Positions 25,342 to 35,185 of a DNA stretch of 64,000 nt are shown here, one piece after another. The position numbers and the translations under genes were made by a program. Where the stretch lies: the NCBI GenBank assembly GCA_013824115.1, contig PNNG01000034.1, positions 124,001 through 188,000 on the forward strand, in the 5' to 3' direction. The DNA is from Sphingobacteriaceae bacterium. Lineage in GTDB: Bacteria > Bacteroidota > Bacteroidia > UBA7662. Within the stretch, counting starts at the first letter, position 1, and each line of letters starts with the position of its first letter. Below the pieces are notes generated by a model that searched no databases, was not told the origin of the DNA, and was given only the letters and a program-made list of their open reading frames with translations.

Positions 25342-26556
25342 ATGAATTACATCCTGTTCGACGACAGTTTGTCGGAGCACCTTTTGCCCTTAACTTACAC
25401 CCGTCCCAGCTGCGAATTGCTGGTAGGAATTTGGCGATTGCGCGAAAAATGGGAATCGCGTTTAGGGCGTTCGGTTTCCTTTATTACGTATAGGAACTAC
25501 CTTGCTGCCAAATATCCAGCACATTTCACTGCCGACAATACCTATATCAACGGATCCTTGTTGGTGAATGATGTTTTGCATGATGCCGTGAACAACCTGG
25601 GCATGCAGCAAGCGCTGGTGAAGAACGGTCGAGTGGTTGCAGTACGATCTACCGATAATTTAGAGCGCTTTGAAGCCGGACTGTTGGAGGCCGTTGGTAT
25701 GCAGCTGCTCGAATGGGAGGCGGAGCCCGATTGGATTTCTTATCCTGAGGATATTTTTCATAAAAACGGACGTGAGATTGCCCGCGATTTTGCTGCCATC
25801 ACAGCAAACCGACAATCGGCCCAGGTAGATGACACCAACTTGCTGATTGGAAAGGAAAATATCTTCATTGAGCCGGGTGCCATTTTAACAGCTTGCACCA
25901 TCAATGCCAAAGCAGGCCCGGTTTACATCGCTGCCGATGCCGAGGTGATGGAGGGAGCTACCATCAGGGGACCCTTTTACCTGGGCGAACACAGTGCTGT
26001 GAAAATGGGAGCTAAAATTTATGGGGATACGAGCATTGGTCCGCATTGCAAAGTAGGTGGCGAAATCACCAATTCAGTCATGATGGGTTATTCGAACAAA
26101 GGTCACGATGGCTATATGGGCAATTCGGTCATTGGGGAGTGGTGCAATTGGGGAGCCGATACCAACAACTCAAATCTCAAGAACAATTACGAGCAAGTAA
26201 AGCTGTGGGATCATGTATCGGGTCGTTTTCGCAATACAGGACTGCAATTCGCGGGTTTAATCATGGCCGATCATGCCAAATGCGGCATAAATACCATGTT
26301 TAATACGGGTACGGTGGTGGGTGTGGGTGCCAATGTTTTTGGAGCAGGTTTTCCTCGGAATTTTATGCCAGCCTTTTCGTGGGGTGGTGCACAATCGCTC
26401 GAAACTTTTAGGTTCAACAAATTTTGTGAAACCGCTCAAAAAGTAATGGAGCGTAGGGGACTGCCCTTGGATGACCTTGAAAAATCGATTTTAGAAGCCA
26501 TTTATAACGAAACAAGTACCCAGCGGAGCTGGGAAAAAACCAAAAGCCATGAGTAG
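25342..26556 (+). CDS. GlmU-like nucleotidyltransferase/acetyltransferase of the Bacteroidota type
   Basis: 404 residues from the ATG at 25342; the frame extends upstream but that part covers the clpC terminator. The N-terminal part (about 1-190) starts NYILFDDSLSEHLLPLTYTRP and contains a reduced nucleotidyltransferase domain; the C-terminal part is a left-handed beta-helix with hexapeptide repeats (about 195-370), including YKSN-like GYSNKGHDGYMG and HAKCGINTMFNTGT. This matches the alternative GlmU family described for Bacteroidota, which should make UDP-N-acetylglucosamine from glucosamine-1-phosphate. First gene of a 12-gene run; the tpiA start lies 8 bases inside its 3' end. Confidence 0.85.
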   Translation: MNYILFDDSLSEHLLPLTYTRPSCELLVGIWRLREKWESRLGRSVSFITYRNYLAAKYPAHFTADNTYINGSLLVNDVLHDAVNNLGMQQALVKNGRVVAVRSTDNLERFEAGLLEAVGMQLLEWEAEPDWISYPEDIFHKNGREIARDFAAITANRQSAQVDDTNLLIGKENIFIEPGAILTACTINAKAGPVYIAADAEVMEGATIRGPFYLGEHSAVKMGAKIYGDTSIGPHCKVGGEITNSVMMGYSNKGHDGYMGNSVIGEWCNWGADTNNSNLKNNYEQVKLWDHVSGRFRNTGLQFAGLIMADHAKCGINTMFNTGTVVGVGANVFGAGFPRNFMPAFSWGGAQSLETFRFNKFCETAQKVMERRGLPLDDLEKSILEAIYNETSTQRSWEKTKSHE

Positions 26557-27316
26557 AGCCAAGATTGTTGCCGGAAATTGGAAAATGAATAAAGATTACG
26601 AAGAAGGCCTCAGCCTGGCTTCGGAAATCATTCCTATGGTTGAAAGTGAGGCCTCAACGGGGGTTCATGCCATTTTGTTTCCCCCATTTGTGCATTTGCA
26701 CGCCATTGCCAGTTTGGTAAAGGGTAAAAATCATATCTATGTTGGTGGACAAGATTGCAGTATGCACACCTCAGGTGCGTATACCGGAGAGGTTTCGGCC
26801 AGCATGCTCCGCAGTGCAGGGGCAAGCCATGTTTTAGTAGGACACAGCGAACGCCGACAGTATTATGGTGAAAGCAGTGCAGATGGCGCTCTCAAGATAG
26901 CTCAGGCACTTGCTGCCGGTTTAATTCCGGTTTATTGTGTGGGTGAAACCAAGGATGAACGATTGGGCGGACAATACGAAGAAATCATAGCTCGTCAATT
27001 ACAAGAGGGCTTATCGGCACTTAGTGAAGCACAAATGGCCCATGTGGTCATTGCTTATGAACCTGTTTGGGCCATAGGTACAGGACTAACAGCTTCTCCA
27101 GAGCAGGCGCAAGAAGTGCATGCCATGATCAGGGGCTGGTTACGCAATCATTTCAGTGCGCAGGTGGCTAATCATACTTCCATACTATACGGTGGTTCGG
27201 TGAATGCTGGAAATGCTTCGGCACTTTTTGCCATGGAAGACATAGATGGAGGTTTGGTAGGCGGTGCTTCTCTCAAATCGCGTGATTTTACCGATATTGT
27301 AAAGGCCAATCGGTAA
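26549..27316 (+). CDS. tpiA: Triose-phosphate isomerase
   Basis: 255 residues, the usual length. Active-site residues are all present: Lys12 in NWKMN, His99 in VGHSERR and Glu171 in AYEPVWAIGTG, with the phosphate-binding loops GGSVN and GGLVGGASL near the C-terminus. It interconverts dihydroxyacetone phosphate and glyceraldehyde-3-phosphate in the cytoplasm. The ATG lies 8 bases before the upstream stop and the stop is 2 bases before prmA, so it is translationally coupled on both sides. Confidence 0.98.
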   Translation: MSRAKIVAGNWKMNKDYEEGLSLASEIIPMVESEASTGVHAILFPPFVHLHAIASLVKGKNHIYVGGQDCSMHTSGAYTGEVSASMLRSAGASHVLVGHSERRQYYGESSADGALKIAQALAAGLIPVYCVGETKDERLGGQYEEIIARQLQEGLSALSEAQMAHVVIAYEPVWAIGTGLTASPEQAQEVHAMIRGWLRNHFSAQVANHTSILYGGSVNAGNASALFAMEDIDGGLVGGASLKSRDFTDIVKANR

Positions 27317-27318
27317 GG

Positions 27319-28146
27319 ATGCGGTATTTGAAATACGTGCTCCACAGCACCGAGGATTTTAAGGAAGTACTTTTGGCCGAGCTGGCAGAGGTGGGTTTCG
27401 ACACTTTTGACGACAGCAAGCCATCCAAATTGGAAGCTTGGGTCACTGAGGCGAACCATGATGCCGAAGCTGTTCAATTTATTTTGGAGCGATATGCCCC
27501 ATGGATAAGCAAAGTAGAAGGCCCAGAAGTTGAGCCCGAAAAAAATTGGAATGAGACCTGGGAAAGCCAGTACGAAGCGGTAAACATCGATGGCTGGGTT
27601 CATATTCGAGCACCATTCCATCCCATACCCACTGCAACTTTCGAACATGTGCTCGAAATAATGCCTAAAATGTCGTTTGGTACGGGCCACCATGGCACTA
27701 CTGCTGGCATTTTGAGAACCATGAGTGGACTCCCATTCGAAGGAAAGCGCGTACTAGATATGGGCTGTGGTACAGGGGTCTTAGGCATTTTGGCCGCAAA
27801 AATGGGGGCTTCTAGGGTATTAGGGATTGATATTGAGCCTTGGGCCGTGGAAAACGCCTTGGAAAATGCAGAACGCAATGCCGTTCAAATGGAAGTTCTG
27901 GAAGGTGGGAAGGAACTGATTGATGGGAGTTTTGATGTGATTTTGGCCAATATCAACCGAAATATCATTGTGGACCAGCTACCCGAATATGCCCGTGTAA
28001 TGGAAAAGGGGGGTATTTTGGTGTGTAGCGGTTTTTACAGGCAGGATGTAGATATCATTCGCGAAAATGCCGCGTTAAATGGTTTTGCTTTTGTGTCGGA
28101 AAAAAATGAAGATCAGTGGGCAAACGTGGTTTTTTCAAAGGCCTGA
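27319..28146 (+). CDS. prmA: Ribosomal protein L11 methyltransferase
   Basis: 275 residues. An N-terminal substrate-binding domain (about 1-100, with NWNETWES) is followed by a class I SAM-dependent methyltransferase fold: FGTGHHGTT near 116, the SAM loop LDMGCGTGVLGILAAKMGA, then GIDIEPWAV and ILANINRNI. PrmA trimethylates ribosomal protein L11. The family is well conserved, and the linkage to tpiA is common in this phylum. Its stop is one base before the start of the next gene, a 1469-residue exported protein. Confidence 0.95.
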   Translation: MRYLKYVLHSTEDFKEVLLAELAEVGFDTFDDSKPSKLEAWVTEANHDAEAVQFILERYAPWISKVEGPEVEPEKNWNETWESQYEAVNIDGWVHIRAPFHPIPTATFEHVLEIMPKMSFGTGHHGTTAGILRTMSGLPFEGKRVLDMGCGTGVLGILAAKMGASRVLGIDIEPWAVENALENAERNAVQMEVLEGGKELIDGSFDVILANINRNIIVDQLPEYARVMEKGGILVCSGFYRQDVDIIRENAALNGFAFVSEKNEDQWANVVFSKA

Positions 28147-28147
28147 G

Positions 28148-31100
28148 ATGTTGAGAAGGGTATTTCTGTTTTTAGCAGTATTTATTGGTATAGCGGTTTT
28201 TCCTGCGATGGGTCAGCAACGTACCGATTTTTCGAACAGTTACGAGTTGTTTGCCCAAGAGCTCAAGGAGCAAATGGAGGCATCGAAGCGCGATGACTAC
28301 AAGAAGTTGGTGAATAACTTTTTATTGAGCTGGAATAGTGAATACATTGATGCACAGCGCGATATCATCATACGGACAGCCAATGAAATGAAGCGCAGGC
28401 GATTGCCCATCTATCCCTATTTTGGCAATTACCTTGAAGTACTGCGCCAACTGCGACTGATTGACGTAACAGCCAAACGCTTTTACGAATGGCATACTGT
28501 TTACGGAAAGGTGATGGGGCTGAATCAGCGTTCGATCGATCAGTTTTTGCTGTCGAGTGCCGATTTTTACGGACAGCAGTCTATCTATCTCTCCAATGCC
28601 ATTCGTTGGGAAATTGGTCAGGCCGATTACAAGCTCGATTTTGTAAACAATCAGGCAAGGGTTGATTTTGCGCTCTTGGATTTGCGTTGTAGCTATTTTA
28701 ACGATTCTATAGTAGTACGACAAACCTCAGGGACCTGGTTTCCGGTCGACCTTCGCTTTGAAGGCAGTGGAGGCAAAATCGATTGGCAAAGAGCGGGATT
28801 TCCTCAAGATTCGGTGTATGCCAATTTGAGGAGCTACCAAATCAACTTGCGTCAATTTCAGTTTGACGCCGATTCGGTTCAGCTGTGGAATAAAGGCCTA
28901 AATCGGTTTATTCCGGGGGGGCTGCAGGAAAAGTGTACAGCCAATCCCAATCCTGAGCTTGTGAATTTTCCACGTTTTACTTCATACGAAGGAGAGCTCA
29001 ACCTCAAGAATATCTTTAAAAATGTATCGGTGAGAGGCAAATATGCCCTGTATGGTAACCGATACATGGCCGTAGGTACGCGTAAGAATCCTGCGGAAGT
29101 ATTTATTTACAAAAACGACACTACCACTGTAAAGGCGCTTTCGCAGCAGTTTGCTATCAGAAAAACAGAGATCTATTCGTCGAATGCCGAAGTATCGGTG
29201 GTTTTGCGTCGCGACAGCATTTACCATCCTGGCATTGCCATGCGCTTCACCACTGCCGACCGGAAACTCCTCTTGTTTTTGGAGCAAGGCGCCATCAACA
29301 AAATCCCATTTTCCAATTCCTACCACCAATTAGATACCTATTGCGAAGCCTTGAGCTGGAAGATTGATGATCCTATCATGGAATTCCGCATGCAAACGGG
29401 TTTGAGTGAAGCCATTGCGGTATTTACCTCCAAAGACTATTTCGATCAGCGAGAATATCTGGCAGCACAAGGTTATGCCACTTACAATCCGCTGGTGAGG
29501 TTGTTTCAATATGGTAAACAGCTAGGCGAAAACTATTTTCCTGCCGATGGATTTGCGGCATTTATGAAACTGCCTTTGAGTGCGGTACGTACCCTGCTCA
29601 TCGACTTGGCCAATCAAGGCTTTATTTACTACGACCGTGAACTGGAGGAAATTACCCTCCTCAAAAAGCTGTATCACTACAACAGTGCAAGTGCGGGGCG
29701 GATTGATTTTGATATCATCAAGTTTGTTTCACGCACCAGTCAAGAAAGCAACGCCATACTCAACATTTCTACCCGCGAGCTGCAGGTGAATGGCGTGAAT
29801 GTGGTGATTTTGAGCGATACACATACCGTATTTATGGTGCCCGAAGGCAAAAAAGTATTGGTGACCAAAAACCGGGGAATGGATTTCTCGGGCCACGTGC
29901 ATGCGGGCACGCTCGATTTTTACGGCGATGGATTTGCCTTTGATTACGACAGCTTTATGGTGCGCATGCAGAACGTAGACTCGATGCGGTTCCAGGTGCT
30001 CACCGGTAGGTATGATGTACGCGGTCAGCCCGTTTTGGCTCAAATTGAAAATGCACTCGAAAACATTACAGGCACTTTATACATCGACCATCCGGGCAAT
30101 AAATCGGCACGAAGGCCTTTGTACCAGTATCCCTATTTTGTATCGAAGCAAGAGTCGTTTGTATATTACGATAAACCCACTATCCAAAACGGGGCTTACA
30201 AACGCGATGGCTTTTATTTTAAGGTCGATCCATTTGTTTTGGATAGTCTTGATTTTGCAGGCAGCACCAGCCGATTGCAATTGAACGGGGTGTTGGTATC
30301 GGGTATTTTCCCAGAAATAAAGGAAAAGCTACGTTTTCAGGACGATTTGTCACTGGGTTTTTCTACCCGTACACCCGAAAATGGCTTGCCCATGTATGGG
30401 GGTAAGGGAAAGTACTTCAGCAATATTACGCTCGATAGACAGGGTTTGCATGGATATGGCCGATTGGAGTATTTAACCTCCTTGAGCAAGTCGAATAACT
30501 TTGCTTTTTTGCCCGATGCAACCTCGGGACAATTGGAGTCGGTAGATATTGCCAAAGGCCCATTCAAAGCTACTTCCTATCCTCAAACAGCAGGTAAAGA
30601 GGTAGGCATGTTGTGGAAGGCCCGTGCCGACAGCATGCATTTCTACAAAGGAGCCTCGCCTTACGATATGTATGATGGATTGGTGCTCTTTGAGGGTGAT
30701 TTGCTGTATACGCCGGGCAATTTGTATGGCGATGGATCGATTTTATATGGTCGCGACAAGGCACTCAGTCGCAAATTTGTGATGGAACAGCTAAAGGCCA
30801 AATCGGAAGATGTACGCTTGGAAATTGCGAGCAATACTCCCGACTTATTGGCACTTAAAACCGAAGGCCTGGCTGGGGAAATCGATTTTTCTGAGCGTTA
30901 TGGCCGTTTTGTGAACCGAACTGGTGAAACCCGAGCGGAATTGCCCTACAACGAATACGAAGCCAAGCTCAATAAACTGGAGTGGGATTTGCGTAATAAC
31001 CGGCTTATTTTGGGTTCACGCGACGATATGAAGACGCCTCAGACGCGTTTCGAATCGCAGCATCCGGGTCAGGACCGATTGCGTTTCATTGCATCCTATG

Positions 31101-32557
31101 CGGCCATGGACTTGCAAGTGTTTGATTTAGACATCCGGGGCATTCCTGAAATTCGTACGGGCGATGCCATTGTGCTGCCCGACAGCGGAAAGGCCATGGT
31201 ATCGAAGGAAGCGCGCATGTTTCCGCTGAAGAATGCAGTGATTTTGTTCGACTCGGTGAAACAAGAACACCGGGTTTACCGGGCTTCGGTCGACATTTTA
31301 GGAAGGAAACGCTTTGAGGCCGATGGCATATACGACTATGTAAATGCCGATCAGCAACGCCAATCTATCTTTCTAAACACCATTCGTCCGAATGTGAAGG
31401 GCATTACCATTGCGAGCGGAACTATTCCGCCCGACTCTAATTTTGCCCTCAATCCCGGTTTTGCATTTTCAGGTGCGGTAGCGGTAAGCAGCGAGCAAAA
31501 GGCGCTCAATTTTAATGGGGTAGTGCGTCTTACTCAACTGGCAGATACTGTTAGGCATGTGCCCTTCAGGTACAACAGCGCCTTCGAACCGTCGATGACG
31601 CATTTGGTGGTGCCTGAATTTAAGGATGAGCAGAATAAACGCACCTTTTCCGGACTGATGCTGAATTTTGCTTCTAACCGCATTTATGCCAGCATTGGCG
31701 GGCCAAAAATTGCAGGAATCGACTCTATTCTCATCGAAACAGCAGGTGTGGTGAAGTACAACAGGCAGACGGATACCTATGAAATTGGGCCCGAAGAAGT
31801 GGTCCTCAACGAAGGTTTGGTTGGAAACAAATTGGTGATTAAAAACAAAACCGAGTCGATTGTTGCAAGCGGTAAGGTACGCTTGGGTTTCGATAAAGAA
31901 CCCATCAGATTTGAGGCAGCAGGCGAGGTAACGCACCGTTACATGGAAGGCAAAACCGACTTTTTGTTGGCCATGCTCATTGATGTATTGCTGCCCGACG
32001 ATGCTTTGAAAATATTCTATAATCAGCTACTTGATTATTCTTTTGGAGCACAGGATGTGAATAACGATCAGGAATATGTGCGGGTAGCTTTTGCCAATTT
32101 GGCCGAAGGCAGAGATCGCGACAAGTTGTTAGCGGGTATCCAAGGCGAGGGTGTGATTGCCAAGACGGGATATACCGATCATGTATTTGTGTTAAGCAAT
32201 GTAGATTTGAGTTGGGATGGCGATACCCGTTCGTACCGATCGCGCGAGGCAGTTGGCTTGGCCAATATGAATGGCGAGGTGGTAAATAAGCGTTTGAATG
32301 GTATTTTTGAGATTCAAATTTTGCCTACGGGCAGGACCTTTAATTTATTGCTGGAGCCAGCGCGCGACAGTTATTTCTTCTTCAACTACCGGAACGGAAG
32401 AATTTATCCTGTAGCTACCGTGATGGAATTCAACGAAGCAGTGAAAAAGGGTTTGGGCAAAAAAAAGAAAAAAGGAATTGAAAACAAGGTATCGATGGGC
32501 ATCACCCAAAACCGCGATCGCTTGGTAAGTAGGCAAGAAAACTGGTTAAAGCCTTAG
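28148..32557 (+). CDS. Giant exported protein of unknown function
   Basis: 1469 residues from the ATG at 28148, which opens a signal peptide ending FPAMGQQ; the frame upstream of this lies in prmA. No lipobox and no T9SS sorting domain are seen, so it is probably periplasmic or outer-membrane associated. An N-terminal helical part (about 30-160) is followed by more than 1200 residues with an alternating-strand pattern and recurring short blocks such as GKYALYGNRYMAVG, LDFYGDGFAFDY, VLFEGDLLYTPGNLYGDG and ASVDILGRKRFEADGIYDY, reminiscent of LptA/OstA-like or AsmA-like beta repeats. The C-terminus is Lys-rich (GLGKKKKKG). I do not recognise a family. Position between prmA and plsY is one base from each neighbour. 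Confidence 0.85.
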   Translation: MLRRVFLFLAVFIGIAVFPAMGQQRTDFSNSYELFAQELKEQMEASKRDDYKKLVNNFLLSWNSEYIDAQRDIIIRTANEMKRRRLPIYPYFGNYLEVLRQLRLIDVTAKRFYEWHTVYGKVMGLNQRSIDQFLLSSADFYGQQSIYLSNAIRWEIGQADYKLDFVNNQARVDFALLDLRCSYFNDSIVVRQTSGTWFPVDLRFEGSGGKIDWQRAGFPQDSVYANLRSYQINLRQFQFDADSVQLWNKGLNRFIPGGLQEKCTANPNPELVNFPRFTSYEGELNLKNIFKNVSVRGKYALYGNRYMAVGTRKNPAEVFIYKNDTTTVKALSQQFAIRKTEIYSSNAEVSVVLRRDSIYHPGIAMRFTTADRKLLLFLEQGAINKIPFSNSYHQLDTYCEALSWKIDDPIMEFRMQTGLSEAIAVFTSKDYFDQREYLAAQGYATYNPLVRLFQYGKQLGENYFPADGFAAFMKLPLSAVRTLLIDLANQGFIYYDRELEEITLLKKLYHYNSASAGRIDFDIIKFVSRTSQESNAILNISTRELQVNGVNVVILSDTHTVFMVPEGKKVLVTKNRGMDFSGHVHAGTLDFYGDGFAFDYDSFMVRMQNVDSMRFQVLTGRYDVRGQPVLAQIENALENITGTLYIDHPGNKSARRPLYQYPYFVSKQESFVYYDKPTIQNGAYKRDGFYFKVDPFVLDSLDFAGSTSRLQLNGVLVSGIFPEIKEKLRFQDDLSLGFSTRTPENGLPMYGGKGKYFSNITLDRQGLHGYGRLEYLTSLSKSNNFAFLPDATSGQLESVDIAKGPFKATSYPQTAGKEVGMLWKARADSMHFYKGASPYDMYDGLVLFEGDLLYTPGNLYGDGSILYGRDKALSRKFVMEQLKAKSEDVRLEIASNTPDLLALKTEGLAGEIDFSERYGRFVNRTGETRAELPYNEYEAKLNKLEWDLRNNRLILGSRDDMKTPQTRFESQHPGQDRLRFIASYAAMDLQVFDLDIRGIPEIRTGDAIVLPDSGKAMVSKEARMFPLKNAVILFDSVKQEHRVYRASVDILGRKRFEADGIYDYVNADQQRQSIFLNTIRPNVKGITIASGTIPPDSNFALNPGFAFSGAVAVSSEQKALNFNGVVRLTQLADTVRHVPFRYNSAFEPSMTHLVVPEFKDEQNKRTFSGLMLNFASNRIYASIGGPKIAGIDSILIETAGVVKYNRQTDTYEIGPEEVVLNEGLVGNKLVIKNKTESIVASGKVRLGFDKEPIRFEAAGEVTHRYMEGKTDFLLAMLIDVLLPDDALKIFYNQLLDYSFGAQDVNNDQEYVRVAFANLAEGRDRDKLLAGIQGEGVIAKTGYTDHVFVLSNVDLSWDGDTRSYRSREAVGLANMNGEVVNKRLNGIFEIQILPTGRTFNLLLEPARDSYFFFNYRNGRIYPVATVMEFNEAVKKGLGKKKKKGIENKVSMGITQNRDRLVSRQENWLKP

Positions 32558-32558
32558 T

Positions 32559-33200
32559 ATGTTCGATGTAGAGGTACTTCCGTTGTATTTATTGGCCTAT
32601 CTCATTGGTTCGGTTCCTACAGCTGTTTGGGTGGGTAAGGTTTTTTATGGTGTAGATGTAAGAGAACACGGAAGCAAAAATGCCGGCGCCACCAATACCT
32701 ACAGGGTATTGGGCCGCAGGGCGGCTGTCCCGGTTTTGTTGATAGATATTCTAAAAGGATTTGCAGCCACATCGCTCATACATCTTTATCCCGATCTAGT
32801 AGTGCGTGAAACCAGTTTGTTTGTATTAATCAAAGTGGTGTGCGGAGCATTGGCTGTTACAGGGCATTTGTTTCCGGTTTTTGCAGGCTTCAGGGGCGGC
32901 AAAGGTGTAGCTACCCTTTTTGGCATGATCATAGGGCTGCATCCGGCTGCTGCAGGCATTAGTTTGCTTGCTTTTGCCATTACATACGGTTTCAGCAGCT
33001 ATGTATCGTTAGGTAGCATGGTGGCTTCGCTTTGCTTTGTAGGGGCCATGTTGATTTTCAGGGAAGATCGCACAGCCATGTTGGTGTTTGCGGGACTTCA
33101 GTTTGCACTTATCATCATTACACATCGAAAGAACATTAGGCGGATAGTGGCTGGTGAAGAAAAGGCCATTCGAATAAGCAGTAGAACCAAGAATTTATGA
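32559..33200 (+). CDS. plsY: Glycerol-3-phosphate acyltransferase PlsY
   Basis: 213 residues with five predicted membrane segments. The three PlsY loops are visible: GSVPTAVWVGKV near 18, HGSKNAGATNTYRVLG near 37-52, and FRGGKGVATLFG near 108-119. The enzyme acylates glycerol-3-phosphate using acyl-phosphate made by PlsX, the first committed step of phospholipid synthesis, in the inner membrane. It begins one base after the giant protein and overlaps clpS by 4 bases (ATGA). Confidence 0.96.
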   Translation: MFDVEVLPLYLLAYLIGSVPTAVWVGKVFYGVDVREHGSKNAGATNTYRVLGRRAAVPVLLIDILKGFAATSLIHLYPDLVVRETSLFVLIKVVCGALAVTGHLFPVFAGFRGGKGVATLFGMIIGLHPAAAGISLLAFAITYGFSSYVSLGSMVASLCFVGAMLIFREDRTAMLVFAGLQFALIIITHRKNIRRIVAGEEKAIRISSRTKNL

Positions 33201-33475
33201 ACTGGACAGGTACATTTACACAAGAATCGGTTGATACCGATGTTTTGGAACTAGAGGAGCGGGCCATTGTGCTTTACAATGACGAGGTAAATACTTTTGA
33301 TCATGTTATCGAATGCCTGATTAAGTATTGCGGCCACGATGCTATTCAAGCCGAACAGTGCGCTTGGATTACGCACTTGAAAGGCAAATGCAAAGTGAAG
33401 CAAGGAGAGTTTGAGAAATTGCTAGCTCCATGCGATGCCTTACAGCAACAAGGTTTGAATGCAACCATTGAATAA
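33197..33475 (+). CDS. clpS: ClpS, adaptor of the Clp protease
   Basis: 92 residues. The ClpS core is clear: AIVLYNDEVNTFDHVIECLIKYC with the substrate-pocket DEVNTF, and HLKGKCKVKQGEF near the C-terminus. ClpS delivers N-end-rule substrates to ClpA or ClpC; the window encodes ClpC at 22715. The ATG overlaps the plsY stop by 4 bases, and the stop is one base before the next start, so it is part of the tight run. Confidence 0.94.
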   Translation: MNWTGTFTQESVDTDVLELEERAIVLYNDEVNTFDHVIECLIKYCGHDAIQAEQCAWITHLKGKCKVKQGEFEKLLAPCDALQQQGLNATIE

Positions 33476-33476
33476 A

Positions 33477-34283
33477 ATGAAAAATATTGGTCTATTGCTC
33501 CTGCTGAGTTTATTGCTCACCACATGCAAAAAAGTGCCCATTACAGGACGCAAACAGGTTACTCTTTTAAAGGAATCGGAATTGGTGGGAATGAGCGATA
33601 AGGAGTATCGCAAGTTTCTTTCTGAGAACAAAGTGCTCAAAGGTACTGCCGATGCTGCTCGGGTTGAACGTATCGGTAAATCGATTGCAGCTTCGGTAGA
33701 AGTTTTTTTGAGGAAAAACAAAATGGAAGACCGATTGAAAGACCTTGCCTGGGAGTTTAATTTGGTAGATGACCCCACGGTGAATGCCTGGTGTATGCCT
33801 GGAGGAAAGGTGGTTTTTTACACAGGTATTTTGCCTATTTGTGCCGATGATGATGGTTTGGCGGTGGTAATGGGACACGAAATTGCACATGCAGTGGCCC
33901 AGCACGGCAACGAGCGCATGAGCCAAGGTATGATGGCACAATTGGGCGGCGTTGTATTGTCGGCCGCCGCCAGTAGCCAACCCGAAGCTACTCAAAACTT
34001 ATTCATGCAGGCTTACGGGGCTGGTGCTACCTTGGGCGTATTGTTGCCGTTTAGCCGCAAGCATGAATCGGAGGCCGATCGTTTGGGATTGGTGTTTATG
34101 ACCATGGCGGGCTTTAATCCCGACAATGCACCTTCGTTTTGGGAGCGTATGTCGGCACAGTCGGGTGGAGGCCAACCCCCGGTTTTTGTGAGCTCACACC
34201 CCGGTCATCAAACCAGGGTAAATGATTTGAAGAATTACATCCCCGTGGCGCGTCGATTGGCAGCTGAATACACTCAACCTTGA
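33477..34283 (+). CDS. M48 family metallopeptidase, lipoprotein
   Basis: 268 residues from the ATG at 33477, which opens a lipoprotein signal with Cys17 (LLLTTC). The zinc motif HEIAH is at 134-138 with Glu135 as catalytic base, and the third ligand is in HESEADRLG about 60 residues on. VPITGRKQ after the anchor is typical of the LoiP/YggG-like branch of M48, which work in the periplasm on damaged or misfolded envelope proteins. The start at 33459 would overlap clpS and lacks a signal. The stop is 3 bases before the cupin gene. Confidence 0.93.
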   Translation: MKNIGLLLLLSLLLTTCKKVPITGRKQVTLLKESELVGMSDKEYRKFLSENKVLKGTADAARVERIGKSIAASVEVFLRKNKMEDRLKDLAWEFNLVDDPTVNAWCMPGGKVVFYTGILPICADDDGLAVVMGHEIAHAVAQHGNERMSQGMMAQLGGVVLSAAASSQPEATQNLFMQAYGAGATLGVLLPFSRKHESEADRLGLVFMTMAGFNPDNAPSFWERMSAQSGGGQPPVFVSSHPGHQTRVNDLKNYIPVARRLAAEYTQP

Positions 34284-34286
34284 GCC

Positions 34287-34646
34287 ATGCCTTATATCAA
34301 AAATCCACAACCCTTTGTAGTTCCTACTACCGATGGTAAGATGATTGAAGAGCACCATGGCAGGGCGAGTACGGGTACAACAGATTACAGTCTGGCCCAT
34401 ATGGTTGCTCCCCCGGGCTGGTCGGAGCCCTTCCAAAGTCCGCTTTTCGATGAAATTACCATTGTAATTCATGGTAAAAAGCAGTTCGAACTCGATGGTG
34501 AAACGCTGGTGCTTGGTGCTGGTGAGGCCATTTTGGTAAAGGCAGGTAGCCGGGTACGTTATTCAAATCCACATAGTGAACCCACTGAATATTGGTCGAT
34601 TTGTATGCCTGCCTTTAGCCTCGAAACGGTGAACCGGGAGGGCTGA
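34287..34646 (+). CDS. Cupin domain protein
   Basis: 119 residues making a single small beta-barrel of the cupin kind: DEITIVIHGKKQFELDGETLVLGAGEAILVKAG matches the second half of a cupin core, while PPGWSEPFQSPLFDE stands in place of the usual His-rich first motif. Because the typical G-x5-HxH is not clean, metal binding and catalysis are uncertain. No signal peptide. Its last base is the first base of the next start codon (TGATG), so it is coupled to the NlpC/P60 gene. Substrate unknown. Confidence 0.85.
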   Translation: MPYIKNPQPFVVPTTDGKMIEEHHGRASTGTTDYSLAHMVAPPGWSEPFQSPLFDEITIVIHGKKQFELDGETLVLGAGEAILVKAGSRVRYSNPHSEPTEYWSICMPAFSLETVNREG

Positions 34647-35185
34647 TGCATAAGCTTGCTCATGGGCAAACTAAGTTATTTGTAGTGCTTCTGCTGATGG
34701 TAGCTACAAGCTGCTCGAGCCTGAAAAAAAAGAGGCAAAAGCAAGTGAGTATCACCACAGAGCAGCGAGAATTATTGCTGAAGTACGAAAGGTTGATAGG
34801 AGGTGAAATCCCACCCCAACAAGTGGCGCTTTACACCTTCATCGATGCTTGGTGGGGCGTCCCTCATCGCATTGGGGGTGCCGATAAGTCGGGCGTAGAT
34901 TGCTCTGGCTTCGTAGTAGGTTTATTCGATGCCGTGTATGGCAAGCAGGTGCCCCGTACTACCGAAGGATTGGTAGCAGCTGCCAAACCGGTGGATACAT
35001 CCTTGTTGGTAACAGGCGATTTGGTATTTATTGCATTTCAAGGCAGAAAGAAGGTTTCGCATGTAGGTGTATACTTGCAAGATGGCAAGTTTGTGCATGC
35101 TTCCACCAGCAAAGGGGTTCGTATTGACTATATGCGCGACAGCTACTATAAAAAACAACAATTTTCGGGAGGAAGGATGCCATGA
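34646..35185 (+). CDS. NlpC/P60 family cell-wall peptidase, lipoprotein
   Basis: 179 residues with a lipoprotein signal ending in VATSC (Cys23). The NlpC/P60 catalytic triad is present: Cys86 in GVDCSGF, His139 in KVSHVGVY and His151 in KFVHAST. PHRIGGADKSG before the Cys is typical. Such enzymes hydrolyse gamma-D-Glu-diaminopimelate bonds in peptidoglycan stem peptides. The start overlaps the cupin stop by one base, and the stop overlaps the SIR2 start (ATGA). Confidence 0.94.
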   Translation: MHKLAHGQTKLFVVLLLMVATSCSSLKKKRQKQVSITTEQRELLLKYERLIGGEIPPQQVALYTFIDAWWGVPHRIGGADKSGVDCSGFVVGLFDAVYGKQVPRTTEGLVAAAKPVDTSLLVTGDLVFIAFQGRKKVSHVGVYLQDGKFVHASTSKGVRIDYMRDSYYKKQQFSGGRMP

